Positions 5,714-7,489 of a DNA stretch of 7,489 nucleotides are shown in pieces. The translations under genes were made by a program, and so were the position numbers. The notes beneath the pieces were generated by a model. The model was not told where the DNA came from and did no database searches. It saw nothing but the letters and a program-made list of their open reading frames with translations. How positions within the stretch are numbered: position 1 is the first letter of the stretch; each line of letters starts with the position of its first letter. The stretch is from JAAXTT01 sp964530215 (GTDB taxonomy: Bacteria; Bacillota; Desulfotomaculia; Desulfotomaculales; Desulfocucumaceae), in NCBI GenBank assembly GCA_964530215.1, contig CAZHAJ010000087.1:1-7489 (forward strand). Reading direction: 5' to 3'.

Positions 5714-5898
5714 TTGTTTAAAAATCAACTTTTGTTTATTACAGGACTTGTTTTTGCGATATTTAATAAAAGATAAGGATGCCCTGACTGGTAAAGTAAA
5801 TGAGTTGCCAGGAGTTGCTGAATGAAAAGAACAAAGAGGTTAGTGGGGAAGAACCAGCTGCCAAGGATGAAGGTGAAAAGGCTGACTCTAAAAGTTGA
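5714..5898 (+). pseudogene. Decayed LapA/DUF1049-like small membrane protein gene
   Basis: A GGGGGAG site (5702-5708) precedes TTG 5714, which starts MFKNQLLFITGLVFAIFNKR and stops at TAA 5774. The beginning resembles the first membrane helix of LapA-like (DUF1049) proteins. The next frame then reads KDKDALTGKVNEL (about 5768-5806). A third frame reads LLNEKNKEVSGEEPAAKD and a further charged tail to TGA 5896-5898. Together they suggest one small protein, with a membrane helix then a charged coiled tail. It appears broken by frameshifts near 5770 and 5810 and lacks the second helix normally found in the family. Family identity is inferred from pattern only. Confidence 0.45.
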
Positions 5899-5958
5899 AG
5901 AGTTACCTCAAATATTATTTAAATAAAGTATTCTTTCTACTTGCATAGGGGTGGAATT

Positions 5959-6002
5959 GTGCGGGTTGATAAAATAAGATTTGCCGTAGTAGTAACATTT
6001 AT
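5959..6002 (+). pseudogene. 5' end of a gene cut by the IS256 element
   Basis: GGGGTGG (5948-5954) lies four bases ahead of GTG 5959, which opens MRVDKIRFAVVVTF. The frame runs straight into the insertion sequence boundary and stops at TAA 6010 inside the left terminal repeat. This looks like the N-terminus of a gene whose remainder would lie right of the element, outside the window. The product is not recognisable from about 14 residues. Chance occurrence is possible. Confidence 0.4.
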
Positions 6003-6023
6003 GAGACTGTAAATAATTTTGTG
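6003..6023 (+). repeat. Left terminal inverted repeat of the IS256 element
   Basis: This shares TGTAAATA-N-TTTTGTG with the reverse complement of 7469-7489, plus the outer G and A; 17 of 21 positions match. Confidence 0.8.
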
Positions 6024-6042
6024 CTAATCAGCAATAACAACC

Positions 6043-6056
6043 TTCCAGGTTAATGT
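6043..6056 (+). repeat. Left subterminal inverted repeat
   Basis: TTCCAGGTTAATGT is exactly repeated in inverse orientation at 7445-7458. It starts 40 bases inside the left end, just ahead of the transposase ribosome binding site. It may be a second transposase binding site or an operator. Confidence 0.65.
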
Positions 6057-6087
6057 TAAAATAAATATTAATCAGGGAGGTTTTTTA

Positions 6088-7329
6088 ATGGCAAGACAAA
6101 GAAAATTGAGTAATGAGCGAAGGAACCTAATTGACCAGCTATTGGCTACTTACAAGCCCGAAGATGCAGAAGGTATTCAGTCAATGTTGAAAGATCTTTT
6201 AGGAGATACATTGCAGACAATGCTGGAAGCCGAACTAGAAGAAGATCTGGGCTATTCTAAGTATGACTACAGAAACAAAGAAACTGATAACCGCAGAAAT
6301 GGTTATAGCAAAAAAACTGTAACCTCATCAATGGGAGATCTTTCACTTGATATTCCAAGGGATCGTGATGGTGACTTTGAACCTCAAGTTGTTAAAAAGC
6401 ATCAAACAGATATCTCCAGCATCGAGGATCAGGTTCTGTCTATGTACGCCAAAGGTATGACAACAAGGGATATCAGTAATCATTTGCAAGATGTCTACGG
6501 TGTAGAAGCATCTGCAACAATGATATCAAAGATGACGGATCGGATTCTTCCCATAGCAAAAGAATGGCAGAACAGACCTCTTTCCCGAAAATACGCAATC
6601 GTCTTTATGGATGCAGTCCACTATAATGTCAGGCAGGATAATGCCGTCATTAAGAAAGCTGTATATATAGCTATAGGCGTTAACCTTAACGGAACTAAAG
6701 AAGTTCTGGGAATGTGGATTGGCGGCAATGAAAGTGCAAAGTATTGGATTGGAGTGCTAAATGAGATCAGAAACAGAGGCACAGAGGATATTTTAATTGC
6801 TTCCGTTGACGGCCTAACCGGATTTAATGATGCAATTCATGCTGTCTTCCCGGAGACAGAGATTCAACGATGCATACTTCATCAGATCCGTTATTCCACA
6901 AGATTTGTCTCTTATAAAGAGCTTAAACCGTTTATGGCTGATTTAAAATCGGTCTATCAGGCCAGTACCGAAGAAATTGCTCTACAGCAGCTTGAAGTGT
7001 TAGAAAACAAATGGGGTAAAAAATATCCCAGCACAGTCAACTCATGGAGGAACAACTGGGCGGAGCTTTCCACTTATTTTAAATATCCACCTGAGCTTAG
7101 AAGAATAATTTACACAACAAATTCCATAGAAAACTTTAATCGTCAACTGAGAAAAGTCACTAAATCCAAGACCATATTTCCCACAGATGATGCACTTTTC
7201 AAAATGCTGTATCTTGCAATGCATGACATTACGGTAAAATGGGTTGGCAGGCCAAGGGAATGGACAAGAATACTGGAGCAACTCATCATTTATTTTGACG
7301 GAAGAATATCCCTTTTAGATATTGAATAG
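6088..7329 (+). CDS. IS256-family (mutator-like) DDE transposase
   Basis: This 413-residue transposase belongs to the IS256/MULE group (Transposase_mut). An N-terminal DNA-binding region has the family stretch EAELEEDLGYSKYD (about 47-60) and the RRNGYSKKTV segment (69-78). A helix-turn-helix-like MTTRDISNHLQDVYG lies at about 124-138. The catalytic acids are D175 (FMDAVHYNVR), D241 (ASVDGLTGF) and E348 (TTNSIENFNRQLR). The family C-x2-H signature is C262/H265 (RCILHQIR) between the second Asp and the Glu. Length is normal and the frame is intact. ATG 6088 lies seven bases after GGGAGG. It catalyses copy-out transposition of the surrounding element through a circular intermediate, as known for the family. 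Confidence 0.96.
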   Translation: MARQRKLSNERRNLIDQLLATYKPEDAEGIQSMLKDLLGDTLQTMLEAELEEDLGYSKYDYRNKETDNRRNGYSKKTVTSSMGDLSLDIPRDRDGDFEPQVVKKHQTDISSIEDQVLSMYAKGMTTRDISNHLQDVYGVEASATMISKMTDRILPIAKEWQNRPLSRKYAIVFMDAVHYNVRQDNAVIKKAVYIAIGVNLNGTKEVLGMWIGGNESAKYWIGVLNEIRNRGTEDILIASVDGLTGFNDAIHAVFPETEIQRCILHQIRYSTRFVSYKELKPFMADLKSVYQASTEEIALQQLEVLENKWGKKYPSTVNSWRNNWAELSTYFKYPPELRRIIYTTNSIENFNRQLRKVTKSKTIFPTDDALFKMLYLAMHDITVKWVGRPREWTRILEQLIIYFDGRISLLDIE

Positions 7330-7341
7330 TCACAGATATCA

Positions 7342-7373
7342 CTTAGGCTGCCAATATTTATTGACAGCCTAAG
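7342..7373. other. Hairpin downstream of the transposase, inside the IS
   Basis: CTTAGGCTG (7342-7350) and CAGCCTAAG (7365-7373) form a perfect 9-bp stem. After one mismatch it continues with CAAT/ATTG around a four-base loop. No T-run follows. It probably ends or protects the transposase transcript, or blocks read-through from outside. Confidence 0.6.
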
Positions 7374-7468
7374 CATCAGGTGTAAAATTAGGTTAAGTCT
7401 AAATACCTGAACTGTGGTTTTAAAAAGTATTGCTTAAATATTTTACATTAACCTGGAAAATCAAAAAA
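7374..7468. other. Non-coding 3' segment of the IS
   Basis: No gene is seen here. It contains a weak TCAGGT/ACCTGA inverted pair (7376-7381 and 7405-7410) and the right subterminal repeat. This is typical tail DNA of the element. Confidence 0.5.
7445..7458 (-). repeat. Right subterminal inverted repeat
   Basis: ACATTAACCTGGAA is the exact reverse complement of 6043-6056. It lies 31 bases inside the right end, nine bases closer to its end than the left copy. Confidence 0.65.
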
Positions 7469-7489
7469 CACAAAAGTATTTACACTACC
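7469..7489 (-). repeat. Right terminal inverted repeat of the IS256 element
   Basis: The reverse complement carries TGTAAATA-N-TTTTGTG, matching the left end. It reaches the final base of the window, so the true outer boundary is not proven. Confidence 0.78.

Larger units (their letters stand above)
6003..7489 (+). mobile_element. IS256-family insertion sequence, apparently complete
   Basis: A single transposase gene is bounded by imperfect inverted repeats at 6003-6023 and 7469-7489, giving about 1487 bp, a normal size for the family. The right repeat coincides with the last base of the window, so the exact end and any 8-9 bp target duplication cannot be confirmed. The eight bases left of the element are ACATTTAT (5995-6002). 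The transposase is intact, so the copy may be active or recent. Confidence 0.85.

Noticed and set aside
7376..7410. TCAGGT/ACCTGA hairpin in the IS tail
   Set aside because: A six-base stem with a 23-base loop and no T-run is too weak to call a terminator.
1..7489. tRNA, rRNA, CRISPR array, riboswitch or defence system
   Set aside because: No cloverleaf, rRNA segment, regular direct repeats or recognisable riboswitch core was seen, and the genes form no known or clearly novel defence cassette.

Overview
The window looks like chromosome of a low-GC, anaerobic, Clostridia-type Firmicute. The reasons are AT-rich intergenic DNA, strong GGAGG-type ribosome binding sites, a class I (strict-anaerobe type) hybrid cluster protein, a small ferredoxin beside it, and a haem-type bacterioferritin. 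Genus cannot be named from the sequence alone.

Layout, left to right. (1) The minus-strand 5' part of an SPL-family radical SAM protein runs off the left edge; its ATG is at 689. (2) zupT, a ZIP-family metal importer, lies on the plus strand and converges on (3) a minus-strand bacterioferritin gene. An imperfect palindrome of the GGGGACAC...GTGTCCC type lies between the two 3' ends. (4) A 374-base spacer separates bfr from hcp. It holds a tiny membrane-protein-like ORF broken by an in-frame TGA, and a TGAT-N4-ATCA (CRP/FNR-type) palindrome placed where a class II activator would sit for hcp. (5) hcp keeps all cluster ligands and overlaps or abuts a monocluster ferredoxin, its likely electron partner; a terminator closes the pair. 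The ferredoxin start is odd: the good ribosome binding site points at a non-AUG codon. (6) A single-domain universal stress protein follows, with a perfect 10-bp inverted repeat just ahead of its ribosome binding site. (7) A small Cys-pair (zinc-finger-like) protein of unknown function ends in a strong terminator.

(8) From 5450 to 6002 the DNA appears to be decaying. There is an orphan C-terminal coding fragment, a frameshifted and internally deleted LapA/DUF1049-like membrane gene, and the first codons of a gene that an insertion sequence appears to have cut. (9) An essentially complete IS256-family element (6003-7489) fills the right end. It has an intact DDE transposase and imperfect terminal inverted repeats, and the right repeat coincides with the window edge.

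Functionally, the intact genes suggest metal and redox/nitrosative stress handling in an anaerobe: metal import (ZupT), iron storage and peroxide consumption (Bfr), NO/hydroxylamine detoxification (Hcp with ferredoxin), and a general stress protein. Apart from hcp-ferredoxin they are separate transcription units, so this grouping is thematic inference rather than proof of one system. I did not find a clear multi-gene undescribed system. The most unusual signals are the TGA-broken mini-ORF, the ferredoxin start, the two palindromes, and the degraded zone beside the IS.
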